Positions 16,030 through 24,559 of a stretch of DNA of 64,000 bases are shown here, in pieces. The translations under genes and the position numbers were made by a program. The notes under the pieces are model-generated. The model did not search any database. It was not told where the DNA came from and saw only the letters and a list, made by a program, of their open reading frames with translations. Location: assembly GCF_900496975.1 (NCBI RefSeq), contig NZ_UFQC01000002.1:1-64000 (forward strand), given 5' to 3'. Origin of the DNA: Achromobacter veterisilvae (GTDB taxonomy: Bacteria > Pseudomonadota > Gammaproteobacteria > Burkholderiales > Burkholderiaceae_B). Numbering within the stretch: position 1 is the stretch's first letter; each line of letters starts with the position of its first letter.

Positions 16030-16105
16030 GCGGGAGTAGCTCAGTTGGTAGAGCGCAACCTTGCCAAGGTTGAGGTCGCGAGTTCGAGACTCGTCTCCCG
16101 CTCCA
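16030..16105 (+). tRNA. tRNA-Gly (GCC)
   Basis: A 76-nt tRNA. Acceptor stem GCGGGAG/CTCCCGC, D-loop AGCTCAGTTGGTAGAGC, anticodon loop TTGCCAA (anticodon GCC), T-arm GTTCGAGAC and encoded CCA. Its last 18 bases match the ICE attR at 7429-7446 except for one base (A instead of T at the second position), so it is a possible second integration target. Confidence 0.98.
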
Positions 16106-16111
16106 AATACA

Positions 16112-16148
16112 AAAAGGAAGCAACGGCCAACACCGCGCTTCCTTTTTT
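16112..16148 (+). terminator. Terminator-like hairpin between the two tRNA genes
   Basis: Ten-base arms AAAAGGAAGC (16112-16121) and GCTTCCTTTT (16137-16146) with a 15-nt loop end in a six-T run. It would terminate tRNA-Gly transcripts or serve as a processing site before tRNA-Cys, whose separate promoter is not evident. Confidence 0.75.
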
Positions 16149-16159
16149 CTTGAAGTGCT

Positions 16160-16233
16160 GGCGCAATGGCAGAGTGGTTATGCAGCGGATTGCAAATCCG
16201 TGTACGTCGGTTCGATTCCGGCTTGCGCCTCCA
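16160..16233 (+). tRNA. tRNA-Cys (GCA)
   Basis: A 74-nt tRNA with acceptor stem GGCGCAA/TTGCGCC, D-arm GGCAGAGTGGTTATGC, anticodon loop TTGCAAA (anticodon GCA), T-arm GTTCGATTC and encoded CCA. It lies 54 bp downstream of tRNA-Gly. Confidence 0.97.
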
Positions 16234-16421
16234 GCAACTTCCTCCGCATCCCGTTCCCCCTCCCCACGCTTCGCCAATCGAATGATTGCCATCGCGACGC
16301 CGTTTTCAATCGGCGACGATCCCGGCGCATTATTCCGATCCCTCGACCCCGCGAGCACAAAGGGGGATACTGGGACGGCGCCCGCCATCACCCCGCCTCC
16401 CATCGTCATTCGTTCCTGAAC

Positions 16422-17021
16422 ATGGATCAATCCGTGAAAGACGCCCTTGCCCGCTGGCCCGACGTGCCGGCGGTCTATGGCTGGCTGTCCCTGGACGCCA
16501 GGGGCCGCTGGCGCCTGCATCCGCAGGGCCAGTCCGCGCAGGGCGGCCCGGGCGAATCGATCACCAACAGCCAGATCCTGGAATTTATCAACCGCAACTA
16601 CGAACACGACGAGGCGGGCCGCTGGTATTTCCAGAACGGCCCCCAGCGCGTGTTCCTGCGCCTGGACGCGGCTCCCTACACGCTGCGGCTGAATGACGAC
16701 AATAGCGGCCTGCTCACCCACACCAACGCCGCGGTCGCCGCGGTCGATTCGTGGCGGCTGGACGATGCCGGCCGGCTGTACGCGATGACGCCTATGGGCG
16801 CCGGCATCGTGCTGGACCGCGATCTGCCGCCGCTGCTCGAAAAGCTGGTTCCGGATAACGGCGGGCCGCTGCTGGACGCGCTGGCCGGCCTGGCGCCCGG
16901 CGACACGATCCGGGTCGCGTTCCCCGGCGCCTATCCGGCGGCGCCCCTGTCGCCGATCGCGCAAGAGGACGTCGCGCGGGACCTGGGCTTCGACCCCGAC
17001 CCCAGGCCGCAGCCCGCCTAG
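16422..17021 (+). CDS. Conserved beta-proteobacterial protein of unknown function (DUF2946-like)
   Basis: A 199-residue soluble protein. The start MDQSVKDALARWPDVPAVYGWLSLD at 16422 is chosen over a much longer frame that runs back through tRNA-Cys. Conserved-looking stretches are WPDVPAVYGWLSLDARGRWRL, ILEFINRNYEHDEAGRWYFQNGPQRVF and VDSWRLDDAGRLYAMTP. It reads as one domain rich in beta strands and lacks a signal peptide. I recall similar proteins in Bordetella annotated as a DUF2946-like family, but the family number is not certain. It ends 2 bp before the convergent NTF2-like gene. Confidence 0.75.
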   Translation: MDQSVKDALARWPDVPAVYGWLSLDARGRWRLHPQGQSAQGGPGESITNSQILEFINRNYEHDEAGRWYFQNGPQRVFLRLDAAPYTLRLNDDNSGLLTHTNAAVAAVDSWRLDDAGRLYAMTPMGAGIVLDRDLPPLLEKLVPDNGGPLLDALAGLAPGDTIRVAFPGAYPAAPLSPIAQEDVARDLGFDPDPRPQPA

Positions 17022-17023
17022 AT

Positions 17024-17488
17024 TCAGAACATGCCGTTGGAATTGGCGGACTGTTCGGGTATGGGCTGGACCGCATCCCAGTGTTCGACGATCTTGCCCT
17101 GTTCCAGGCGGAAGATGTCGATGATGGCGCTGCCGCGCGAGCCGGGCTCGCGCACCGCGTGCACATGCAGGATCACGTAGTCGCCATCGGTGAAGACGCG
17201 CTTGATCTCGCTGTGCGACTTGGGAAACTTGTCGCGCAGAAAGGCGATGAACTTGCGGAAGCCCTCGGGCCCGTCCGCCGCGTTCGGGTTGTGCTGCACG
17301 TAACGGTCGCCCACATACTTCAGGGCGGCGTCCGCATCCTTCTGGTTCAGCCCTTTCTCGTAGAAGGCCAGCACGGCCGCCTTGTTGGCGGCCTCCTGCC
17401 CGGCGGAGGCATGGACGGCGGGCGACACGGCAAGGGCCAGCAGCGCCGCGCCCGCGGCGCGCTTGAGGAACGGCATGGACAAGAACAT
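17024..17488 (-). CDS. Secreted NTF2-like (SnoaL-type) protein
   Basis: A 154-residue protein. The signal peptide (MPFLKRAAGAALLALAVSPAVHA, about 5-27) is followed by a SnoaL/NTF2-like cone fold. Markers are AANKAAVLAFYEKGLNQKDADAALKYVGDRYVQHNPNAADGPEGFRKFI and IIDIFRLEQGKIVEHWDAVQPIPEQSANSNGMF, the latter typical of SnoaL-like polyketide-cyclase relatives. Translation could begin at codon 5. It is 41 bp downstream of the DoxX gene and clearly co-transcribed with it. Function unknown; the pair is divergent from a LysR regulator that probably controls them. Confidence 0.85.
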   Translation of the reverse strand: MFLSMPFLKRAAGAALLALAVSPAVHASAGQEAANKAAVLAFYEKGLNQKDADAALKYVGDRYVQHNPNAADGPEGFRKFIAFLRDKFPKSHSEIKRVFTDGDYVILHVHAVREPGSRGSAIIDIFRLEQGKIVEHWDAVQPIPEQSANSNGMF

Positions 17489-17529
17489 GGGAACTCCCGT
17501 TGCGGTGGATAGTCGGGTGCGCGCGGCGC

Positions 17530-17928
17530 TCAGCGGCGGCTCTTGACCAGCGCGAACTTGCCGTCGCCCAGCAGGGCCAACGCCGCGGCCGCCACGGTCA
17601 GGAAGATCGGGTATTCCCAGCCGCCGCCCGGATTGCCGAAGCCCCAGCCATTGCCGAAGTGCACGGTGGACGCCACGAACAACTGCACGACCGCGATGGC
17701 GGCGACCCAGCGCGGCACGATCCCCAGGATCAGCATCGCGCCCGCGCCGATTTCGAAGAAGGTGACCGGATAGGCCAGCCAGCCGGCAAAGCCGATCTTG
17801 GCGAAGAACTGGGCGGTGCCGGGCAGCGTGAACACCAGCAGCTTGGTCAGGCCGTGGGCCAGGAACATGACGCCGAGCGCCACGCGCAGCAACAGCGCGG
17901 CATAGGGCGCGGTACGGGTATCAACCAT
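17530..17928 (-). CDS. DoxX-family membrane protein
   Basis: A 132-residue inner-membrane protein with four predicted helices: ALLLRVALGVMFLAHGLTKL, YPVTFFEIGAGAMLILGIV, VAAIAVVQLFVASTVHF and FLTVAAAALALLG. The LRVALGVMFLAHGLTKL start and GFAGWLAYPVTFFEIGAG are the DoxX/YphA signature. DoxX proteins are linked to redox or sulfur metabolism, but the role here is not known. It is the first gene of a two-gene operon with the NTF2-like gene, facing a LysR gene over 130 bp. Confidence 0.9.
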   Translation of the reverse strand: MVDTRTAPYAALLLRVALGVMFLAHGLTKLLVFTLPGTAQFFAKIGFAGWLAYPVTFFEIGAGAMLILGIVPRWVAAIAVVQLFVASTVHFGNGWGFGNPGGGWEYPIFLTVAAAALALLGDGKFALVKSRR

Positions 17929-18058
17929 TGCACTCTCCTAGAGCGGTTGTGGAATCGCCCAGGATGGGAAGATTCTTCAGGAACGCTATTCTTGCGATTC
18001 CAAAAACAAAGATAAACATGCAGAATTGCAAATTATTGTTCCCCGATAGGAAACAATC

Positions 18059-18991
18059 TTGGATACGCACACCGCCATGCAGACCTATGCCAAGGTCGTG
18101 GAGCTGGGCTCGTTCGCGGCGGCGGCCGACAAAATGGGCCAGGCCCGCTCCGTGGTCACGCGCCAGATCGCCTACCTGGAGCAGAAATACGGCGTGCGCC
18201 TGCTGAACCGCACCACCCGCAAGCTGAGCATGACCGACGCCGGCCGGGCCTTCTATGAACGGGTGCGCCCCATCCTCGCCGAAGTGGCGGACCTGGAGCT
18301 GTCGCTGCAGGCCGAAGGCCAGCGGCCCAGCGGCCGCCTGCGCGTGAGCGCGCCGGTGTCGTTCGGCATCCTGCATCTGGGCCCGGCCATCGCCGAATAC
18401 CTGCAACGCTACCCCGACGTGGTCATCGACCTGGACCTCAACGATCGGGTGGTCGACCTGGTGGAAGACGGCTTCGACGTGGCGGTGCGCATCGGCCCGC
18501 TGCTCGATTCCTCGCTGGTCGCGCGGCCGCTGGCGCCCCAGCAATTGCTGGTTTGCGCCGCCCCGTCCTATCTGGCGCGCCATGGCGCGCCCCGCACGCC
18601 GGAAGACCTCAAGCAGCATCGCTGCCTGCACTACGCCTATGCCAGCACAGGCAACGAATGGCATTTCGAGAAAGACGGGGTAACGCACCTGGTGCGCGTG
18701 AACGCCGCGTTGCGCGCCAATAACGGCGACGTCCTGCGCACGGCCTCGCTGGCCGGGCACGGCATCATCCTGCAGCCCGAGTTCCTGGTGGGCGAAGATA
18801 TCCGAGCCGGGCGGCTGGTCACCCTGCTGGCCGACTACGCGCACACCCCGATATCCATGTACGCCATTTATCCCCACCGGCGCTTCCTGTCGCCCAAGGT
18901 GCGGTCCTTCGTCGAACACCTCGAGGACCGTTTCGGCGCTCCGTCCCCGGCCGTGCCGGGCCGGCGCGCCAGTCCCCGCCGCAGCCGTTAG
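18059..18991 (+). CDS. LysR-family transcriptional regulator
   Basis: A 310-residue LysR regulator. The start is taken as TTG at 18059 because MDTHTAMQTYAKVVELGSFAAAA matches the canonical family N-terminus; the first ATG at 18077 would remove six residues. The winged HTH (AADKMGQARSVVTRQIAYLEQKYGVRLLNRTTRKLSMTDAG) lies at about 21-65. The co-inducer-binding domain follows (LRVSAPVSFGILHLGPAIAEYL, DGFDVAVRIGPL, CAAPSYLARHGAP). It belongs to the CrgA/DhcR-like branch (RLLNRTTR). Divergence from doxX suggests that this pair is its target. Confidence 0.9.
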   Translation: MDTHTAMQTYAKVVELGSFAAAADKMGQARSVVTRQIAYLEQKYGVRLLNRTTRKLSMTDAGRAFYERVRPILAEVADLELSLQAEGQRPSGRLRVSAPVSFGILHLGPAIAEYLQRYPDVVIDLDLNDRVVDLVEDGFDVAVRIGPLLDSSLVARPLAPQQLLVCAAPSYLARHGAPRTPEDLKQHRCLHYAYASTGNEWHFEKDGVTHLVRVNAALRANNGDVLRTASLAGHGIILQPEFLVGEDIRAGRLVTLLADYAHTPISMYAIYPHRRFLSPKVRSFVEHLEDRFGAPSPAVPGRRASPRRSR

Positions 18992-19001
18992 AATCGTACC
19001 C

Positions 19002-19583
19002 ATGACCGCAAAATCGCCCATCGAATATTTCCCCGCGCCCCGCCGTTCGCGTTTCTGCAGCCAATGCGGCTCGCCCATCAACCGCCGGGTTCCCGAGGGC
19101 GACAACCGCGAACGCGACATCTGCGACCACTGCGGCGCCATCCATTACCAGAACCCGCGGCTGGTGGTCGGCACGGTGCCGGTCTGGGAAAACCGCGTCC
19201 TGCTCTGCCGGCGCGCGATCGAACCGCGCTACAACACCTGGACGCTGCCCGCCGGTTTCATGGAACTGGGCGAAAGCACCGCGCAAGGCGCGGCCCGCGA
19301 AACGCTGGAGGAAGCCGGCGCGCATATCCAGCTCGGCGAGCTCTACACCATGATCGATCTGCCCCAGATCGACCAGGTCCATGTCTTCTACCTGGCCCAG
19401 GCGGTGTCCCCGGACCTGGACCCGGGCCCCGAAAGCCTCGAAGCGCGCTATTACGAAGAATCCGAAATCCCCTGGGACGACCTGGCCTTCCGCACCGTGG
19501 CGACGACGCTGCGCCACTATTTCGAAGACCGCAAGCTCGGCGTGTTCGGCCCCCATCACTACACCCTAGAATCGCACCGTTGA
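19002..19583 (+). CDS. NUDIX hydrolase with N-terminal zinc ribbon
   Basis: A 193-residue protein. The zinc ribbon (FCSQCG at 16-21, ICDHCG at 39-44) precedes a NUDIX domain with a perfect Nudix box [23 protein letters not shown] (about 85-107). This layout is shared with NudC-type NADH pyrophosphatases, but the protein is shorter than NudC (about 257 residues) and lacks its N-terminal domain. It is the commonly seen 'zinc-ribbon NUDIX' of beta-proteobacteria, probably acting on a nucleoside diphosphate derivative. The stop overlaps the TTG of aat by 3 bases. Confidence 0.9.
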   Translation: MTAKSPIEYFPAPRRSRFCSQCGSPINRRVPEGDNRERDICDHCGAIHYQNPRLVVGTVPVWENRVLLCRRAIEPRYNTWTLPAGFMELGESTAQGAARETLEEAGAHIQLGELYTMIDLPQIDQVHVFYLAQAVSPDLDPGPESLEARYYEESEIPWDDLAFRTVATTLRHYFEDRKLGVFGPHHYTLESHR

Positions 19584-20353
19584 AGCTTCCCTGGCTTGCC
19601 GTCGACACGCCCTTCCCGCCAGCCGAGTTCGCGCTGACGGATCCCGACGGCCTGCTGGCGGCGGGCGCGGACCTGTCGATCCCGCGGCTGATCCAGGCGT
19701 ATTCCAACGGCATTTTCCCGTGGTATTCCGAAGGCGAGCCCATCCTGTGGTGGAGCCCCGATCCCCGCATGGTGCTGGCGGTGGAGGACTTCGCGCCCTC
19801 GCATTCCCTGCGCAAGCTGCTGCGGCAGATCGCCGGCCAGGAGCTTTCCGCCGCGCCGCGCGTGCAGGTGCGCGTGGACACCGCCTTTGCGCGGGTCATG
19901 GCCGGATGCGCCGCGCCGCGCGACGGCCAGCCGGGCACCTGGATCACCGGCGCCATGCAGCAGGCCTATCGCGCCTGGCACGAGTCCGGCTACGTGCACA
20001 GCATCGAAACGTGGATCGACGGCGAACTGGCCGGCGGCCTCTACGGGATCAGCCTCGGCCGGATGTTCTTCGGCGAATCCATGTTCACCCGCGCGCCCAA
20101 TGCCTCCAAGGTGGCGCTGGCCTACCTGGTGCGCTACCTGGCCGCGCAGGGCGTGGAGCGCATCGACTGCCAGCAGCAGACGCGCCACCTGGCGAGCCTG
20201 GGCGCCCGCCCCATCTCCCGCGCCGCTTTCCTGCGGCACGTCCGCGGCGCCGCGGTGCTGACTGCCGTCCCCTGGGCGCGCGGCACGCTGGACAGCGCCG
20301 GGCGCCTGCATCCCGAGACCGCGTCCGGCGCCGGGTTAGGCGTTAATATGTAG
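19580..20353 (+). CDS. aat: Leucyl/phenylalanyl-tRNA-protein transferase
   Basis: A 257-residue protein starting at a TTG (19580) that overlaps the NUDIX stop as TTGA; the frame is open further upstream but only as an antiphase of the NUDIX gene. Family hallmarks are [82 protein letters not shown] and [29 protein letters not shown]. It adds Leu/Phe to N-terminal Arg or Lys, making substrates for ClpAP via the N-end rule. Its neighbour bpt performs the complementary reaction, so both N-degron enzymes sit in one operon. Confidence 0.95.
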   Translation: MKLPWLAVDTPFPPAEFALTDPDGLLAAGADLSIPRLIQAYSNGIFPWYSEGEPILWWSPDPRMVLAVEDFAPSHSLRKLLRQIAGQELSAAPRVQVRVDTAFARVMAGCAAPRDGQPGTWITGAMQQAYRAWHESGYVHSIETWIDGELAGGLYGISLGRMFFGESMFTRAPNASKVALAYLVRYLAAQGVERIDCQQQTRHLASLGARPISRAAFLRHVRGAAVLTAVPWARGTLDSAGRLHPETASGAGLGVNM

Positions 20354-20394
20354 CCATCCCGTCACGGACCTGCCGCCGTCCTCCGGGATCGCCC

Positions 20395-21132
20395 ATGAGC
20401 CAGCTCAAAGAACTTCCCTTCTCCACCCTACAGTTCTACGCCACCGCTCCCTACCCTTGCAGCTACCTGCCGGGTCGCCAGGCACGGTCGCAGGTGGCCG
20501 CGCCCGGCCACCTGATCAACGCGGGCACGTATTCCCAGTTGGTGGAGCAAGGCTTCCGCCGCAGCGGGCTCTTCACCTACCGCCCCCATTGCGACAACTG
20601 CCACGCCTGTATCCCGGTGCGCGTGGACGCGGCGGGCTTCGCGCCCAACCGCAGCCAGCGGCGCGCCTGGCGGGCGCACCAGGACCTGCAATCCTTCGTG
20701 GCGGAACTGGCGTGGTCGCCCGAGCACTACCGGCTCTACACGCGCTACCAGCAAGGCCGGCATCCGGGCGGCGGCATGGACGAGGACAGCCGCACCCAAT
20801 ATGCGCAATTCCTGCTTACCAGCCGGGTCAACACCCGGCTCGTGGAATTCCGCAGCCCCGAAGGCGTCCTGGTCATGGTGTCCATCATCGACGTGCTGGA
20901 CGACGGCCTGTCCTCGGTCTATACCTTCTACGACCCCGACGTCCCCGGCAGCCTGGGCACCTACAGCATCCTGTGGCAGGTCGAACAGTGCCGAACGCTC
21001 AACCTGCCCTGGCTGTATCTGGGCTACTGGATCGCCGACAGCCGCAAGATGTCCTATAAGTCGAGCTTCCACCCCGCCCAGTTCCTGGTCGACGGCGCCT
21101 GGCGCGACCAGCCGGAGCCGCCCGCCGCCTGA
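20395..21132 (+). CDS. bpt: Aspartate/glutamate leucyltransferase (Bpt)
   Basis: A 245-residue member of the ATE1-like family. Marks are [49 protein letters not shown] with the Cys-rich ATE core, [22 protein letters not shown] and [15 protein letters not shown]-like [22 protein letters not shown]. Bpt transfers Leu to N-terminal Asp or Glu for degradation by ClpAP. Length is usual. It lies 41 bp after aat and 75 bp before pyrD on the same strand. Confidence 0.95.
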   Translation: MSQLKELPFSTLQFYATAPYPCSYLPGRQARSQVAAPGHLINAGTYSQLVEQGFRRSGLFTYRPHCDNCHACIPVRVDAAGFAPNRSQRRAWRAHQDLQSFVAELAWSPEHYRLYTRYQQGRHPGGGMDEDSRTQYAQFLLTSRVNTRLVEFRSPEGVLVMVSIIDVLDDGLSSVYTFYDPDVPGSLGTYSILWQVEQCRTLNLPWLYLGYWIADSRKMSYKSSFHPAQFLVDGAWRDQPEPPAA

Positions 21133-21207
21133 TCCCGGCCTCCGCGGGACCGCCGGCCGCGCCCGGCGGGCGCAAGGCCGCCGAAATTCGCTCTACAATT
21201 CCGCCCC

Positions 21208-22248
21208 ATGTCTATCCTCTTCCACGCCTATCCCCTGGCCCGCCCGGCGCTGTTCGCCATGGACGCGGAAACCGCCCACGAAGTCACTTTGGCGGGGCTG
21301 CAGCGCGCCTATGAATGCGGCGCCACGCGCAAGCTGCTGCACGCGCAGCCCAAGGCGCCTTGCACGCTGATGGGGATGCAGATGGCCAACCCGATCGGGC
21401 TGGCCGCGGGGCTGGACAAGAACGGCGCCTATATCGACGCGCTGGGCAATCTGGGATTCGGCTTTATCGAAGTGGGCACGGTCACTCCGCGCGCGCAGCC
21501 CGGCAATCCGAAGCCGCGCATGTTCCGGCTGCCGCGCGCCAACGCGCTCATCAACCGGCTGGGCTTCAACAACCAGGGACTGGACGCCTTCCTGGCCAAC
21601 GTGCAGCGCAGCGCCTGGCGCACCCAGGGCGGGATACTCGGGCTGAACATCGGCAAGAACGCGGACACGCCGATCGAACGCGCCGCGGACGACTACCTGA
21701 TCGGGCTGGAAGGCGTGTACCCGCAAGCCGATTACGTGACGGTGAACATCTCGTCGCCCAACACCAAGAACCTGCGCGCGCTGCAGGGCGGCGACGAACT
21801 GTCCGCGCTGCTGGCGCAGCTCGCGGACAAGCGCCGCGCCCTGGAAGACCGGCATCAGCGCCGCGTGCCGATGGCGGTGAAGATCGCCCCGGACCTCACG
21901 CGGGAACAGATCGACGCGATCGCCGACACGCTGCCGCGCCACGGCATCGACGGCGTCATCGCCACCAACACCACGTTGTCGCGCGACGCCGTCGCGGGCC
22001 AGGCGCATGCCGACGAGGCGGGCGGCCTGTCCGGCGCGCCGGTGCATGAATTGTCGCTGGCGGTGATCCGCCGGCTGAAGGAACAGTTGGGCAGCAGCCT
22101 GGCCATCATCGGCGTGGGCGGCGTGCTGTCGGGCAAGCAGGCCCGCGAGAAGATGGAAGCCGGCGCCGACGCGGTCCAGCTCTATACCGGGCTGATCTAC
22201 CGCGGCCCCGCGCTGGTGGGCGAATGCGTGCGGGCGGTCGCCGGGTGA
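21208..22248 (+). CDS. pyrD: Dihydroorotate dehydrogenase (quinone), class 2
   Basis: A 346-residue FMN enzyme of de novo pyrimidine synthesis, membrane-associated through its N-terminal helices. It shows [64 protein letters not shown] and [14 protein letters not shown] (catalytic Ser region). It also has VKIAPDL and [38 protein letters not shown]. The length matches class 2 enzymes. A GTGTCTGACACC-type repeat element follows 12 bp after the stop. Confidence 0.97.
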   Translation: MSILFHAYPLARPALFAMDAETAHEVTLAGLQRAYECGATRKLLHAQPKAPCTLMGMQMANPIGLAAGLDKNGAYIDALGNLGFGFIEVGTVTPRAQPGNPKPRMFRLPRANALINRLGFNNQGLDAFLANVQRSAWRTQGGILGLNIGKNADTPIERAADDYLIGLEGVYPQADYVTVNISSPNTKNLRALQGGDELSALLAQLADKRRALEDRHQRRVPMAVKIAPDLTREQIDAIADTLPRHGIDGVIATNTTLSRDAVAGQAHADEAGGLSGAPVHELSLAVIRRLKEQLGSSLAIIGVGGVLSGKQAREKMEAGADAVQLYTGLIYRGPALVGECVRAVAG

Positions 22249-22259
22249 ATATGCGTTCG

Positions 22260-22404
22260 AGTGTCTGACACCCGTACGGGATGGCCTATAAGCTGTAGCG
22301 ATGTTCCGCGGGTGTCTGACACCGGCCGTCAAACTCAGTCGGTGTCAGACACCCGGGAAGAGATGCTTTGGATCCAAGGCCATCCCGTACGGGTGTCAGA
22401 CACT
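22260..22404. repeat. Repeat element A: nested palindromic repeat (GTGTCTGACACC family)
   Basis: The outer arms 22260-22286 and 22378-22404 are 27-bp perfect inverted repeats. Each carries GTGTCTGACACC and CCCGTACGGG. The inner arms, GGGTGTCTGACACCG near 22310-22324 and its reverse complement near 22340-22354, form a nested hairpin. Thus four copies of the core occur. It lies between the convergent genes pyrD and phaP, in no gene. Confidence 0.9.
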
Positions 22405-22430
22405 GAGGCAGAAGCCCGCTGAAAACAGGC

Positions 22431-22459
22431 AAAAAAAGGGGCCACCCGTCGGGTGGCCC
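22431..22459 (-). terminator. Terminator of the phasin gene
   Basis: On the minus strand the nine-base stem GGGCCACCC/GGGTGGCCC with loop GAC is followed by a run of seven T residues (A residues at 22431-22437 on the plus strand). It lies 72 bp after the phasin stop. Confidence 0.92.
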
Positions 22460-22531
22460 TAATTCCAGCTCTGCTCTGTCACTCAACAGTACTACATTAC
22501 TGCGGTTTGCGCACCATGGCGCGCCAAATAC

Positions 22532-23110
22532 TTAGGCGCTGCGGCGGCTGCGGCTGGCGACCTTGGTCGCGGCGTCGGCGGCGTCCGAAGCGGCCTTGAA
22601 GGTCGCGTTGGCGGCGGCATTCAGGTTCGACTCGGCGACTTCGGCGGCCTGCTTGGCGGCCTTGGTCATCGAATCGTAGGCGCTGGTCGCGGTGGCCAGC
22701 GACGACTTGATCAGGGCAACGGCGCTTTCGGAACCGGTCGGGGCGTTCTTCGAGAACTGGTCGACGACGTCGCTCAACTGCTGCTGGCTTTCGGCGATCT
22801 GTTCTTCGGTCAGCTTGACCAGGTTGCCTTGCACGCCGGCAACGATGTCGTACACATGCTTGGTGTAGGCCATGGCCTTTTCGGCGCCCGGCTGCAGCAG
22901 GCCCGACGCGAACACGGCGGCTTCCTGCGCGTCCTTCAGTTCGGTGGCTTGCTGCGATTTCTGGGCGACTTCGTCCAGGGTGGCCTTCACGACCTTCAGG
23001 TTCAGTTCGACCAGCTTTTCGAAGCCGGCGAACACGGCCGATTGGGCGGCCACGAGAGTATTGATGCCGGCCTTTTGACGGTCCAGGACTTGTTGCGGAA
23101 TGGCGCTCAT
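22532..23110 (-). CDS. phaP: Phasin family protein
   Basis: A 192-residue amphipathic helical protein starting MSAIPQQVLDRQKAGINTLVAAQSAVFAGFEKLVELNLKVVKATL. Markers are ALIKSSLATATSAYDSMTKAAKQAAEVAESN and a basic Ala/Arg-rich C-terminus. This is the TIGR01841 phasin pattern (PhaP1-like); phasins coat polyhydroxyalkanoate granules. There are no PHA synthase genes next to it in this window, so it is a stand-alone phasin gene. Strong predicted expression is supported by its own terminator and a 380-bp control region with PhaR-like sites. Confidence 0.9.
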   Translation of the reverse strand: MSAIPQQVLDRQKAGINTLVAAQSAVFAGFEKLVELNLKVVKATLDEVAQKSQQATELKDAQEAAVFASGLLQPGAEKAMAYTKHVYDIVAGVQGNLVKLTEEQIAESQQQLSDVVDQFSKNAPTGSESAVALIKSSLATATSAYDSMTKAAKQAAEVAESNLNAAANATFKAASDAADAATKVASRSRRSA

Positions 23111-23490
23111 AGAATGCTCCTCGATGGGTAGCCGGGGGGTTCCGGCGAATAAGGATGGGTGTCTGCGACGAAATAAGTAAACGTGCGCGGAAACTGGTAC
23201 TACAAGCTACCGCCGGCTCGTTTGATGCACTGCACAATTGACATTCTAGGCTGGGAAAAAAACTTGTCAAGGAGTTTTTGTGCGGCGCAACATATGATTG
23301 CACTTTGACGGTGCACGCCGCGCCGGGATTTGACGCCGCACAAATGTTTCATGGTTGGGGAAATACCGGACGTGACGGCGTATCAATTCTTTTCTACACT
23401 GCTTTCATGCTGATGACAGATAAAGACAACCGATAAGTCACCCGGCAATAACTAAATCGCAGCAAGCAAAACCCTGCAACTGGAGACTCC
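23111..23490. promoter_or_regulatory. phaP/Bug divergent control region with three related palindromes
   Basis: 380 bp with no gene. On the phaP side three related sites of the form TTGTGC-N-GCAA occur. They are TTGATGCACTGCACAA (23222-23237), TTGTGCGGCGCAA (23278-23290) and TTGACGCCGCACAA (23330-23343), the first and third in reverse orientation. PhaR, the phasin repressor, binds TGC-rich palindromes upstream of phaP in relatives, so these are candidate PhaR operators. A run of A residues near 23256-23262 on the plus strand adds AT-rich DNA. Confidence 0.5.
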
Positions 23491-24468
23491 ATGACCCTCA
23501 TTCCCCGCACGCTTACGGCCCTGCTCGCGGCAAGCACCATGCTCGCCGCCGGCGCCGCCCAGGCGGACTATCCGGATCGCCCCATCAATATGGTGGTGCC
23601 GTTCGCCGCAGGCGGCCCGACGGACAACGTCGCGCGCTCGCTGGCGGAAGCCATGCGGCCGTCTCTGGGCCAGACAGTCGTGGTCGAAAACAAGGGCGGC
23701 GCCGGCGGCACGATCGGCACCACCCAGGTGGCGCGCGCGCAGCCCGACGGCTATTCCGTCCTGCTGATGCACGCCGGCTTCTCGACGGCGCCGTCGCTGT
23801 ACAAGAACCCCGGGTATGACCCCTACAAGAGCTTCGAGCCCATCGGCCTGGTGGTCGACGTGCCGATGACCATCGTCGCGCGCTCGGATTTCCCGCCCAA
23901 CACCATCCAGGAACTGGCCGAGTATGTCAAACAGAACAAGGACAAGGTGTCCCTGGCCAACGCCGGCATCGGCGCCGCCAGCCACCTGTGCGGCACCATG
24001 CTGGTCGAGGCGCTGGGCGTGCAACTGCTGACCATTCCCTACAAGGGCACTGCCCCGGCCATGAACGACCTGCTGGGCAAGCAGGTGGACCTGCTCTGCG
24101 ACCAGACCACCAACACCACGCAGCAGATCGACAGCGGCAAGGTGAAGGCGTACGCTGTCACCAGCCTCAAGCGCGTCCCCACGCTGCCCAAGCTGCCGAC
24201 CATGGACGAATCCGGCTACAAGGGCTTCGAAGTGGGTATCTGGCATGGCATGTGGGTGCCGAAGGGCACGCCCAAGCCCGTGGTGGACAAGCTGGTCAAG
24301 AGCCTGCAGGCCGGCCTGGCCGACCCCAAGTTCCAGGAACGCATGAAGCAGTTGGGCGCGACCGTGCTCACGGCTGAAGCCAATCCGCAAGCCCTGGAAG
24401 CCAAGGTCAAGCAGCAGGTCCCGCAATGGGCCGAGCTGTTCAAGAAGGCCGGCGTCGAGCAACAATAA
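23491..24468 (+). CDS. Bug/TctC-family periplasmic solute-binding protein
   Basis: A 325-residue binding protein. The signal peptide is ALLAASTMLAAGAAQA (about 11-26). The mature N-terminus DYPDRPINMVVPFAAGGPTDNVARSLAEAM is the classic Bug motif with the ligand loop. Other marks are VVENKGGAGGTIGTTQVARAQPDGYSVLL, YKNPGYDPYKSFEPIGLV and LLTIPYKGTAPAMNDLLGKQVDLLCDQTTNTTQQI. The LCDQTTN segment is typical of this subfamily. No tctAB genes adjoin. Ligand unknown; likely a carboxylate or amino-acid derivative. It ends before a strong terminator. Confidence 0.92.
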   Translation: MTLIPRTLTALLAASTMLAAGAAQADYPDRPINMVVPFAAGGPTDNVARSLAEAMRPSLGQTVVVENKGGAGGTIGTTQVARAQPDGYSVLLMHAGFSTAPSLYKNPGYDPYKSFEPIGLVVDVPMTIVARSDFPPNTIQELAEYVKQNKDKVSLANAGIGAASHLCGTMLVEALGVQLLTIPYKGTAPAMNDLLGKQVDLLCDQTTNTTQQIDSGKVKAYAVTSLKRVPTLPKLPTMDESGYKGFEVGIWHGMWVPKGTPKPVVDKLVKSLQAGLADPKFQERMKQLGATVLTAEANPQALEAKVKQQVPQWAELFKKAGVEQQ

Positions 24469-24486
24469 AGCCGCTGAATGAAGAAA

Positions 24487-24507
24487 AGCCCCGCAAGGGG
24501 CTTTTTT
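24487..24507 (+). terminator. Terminator after the second Bug gene
   Basis: Stem AGCCCC/GGGGCT with GCAA loop, then T residues to 24507, 19 bp after the stop. Confidence 0.93.
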
Positions 24508-24559
24508 GTTTTGGTGCGCCGGGGGGATGTCGCGGGTGCGTGGCGCCCGCTCTTCACGG

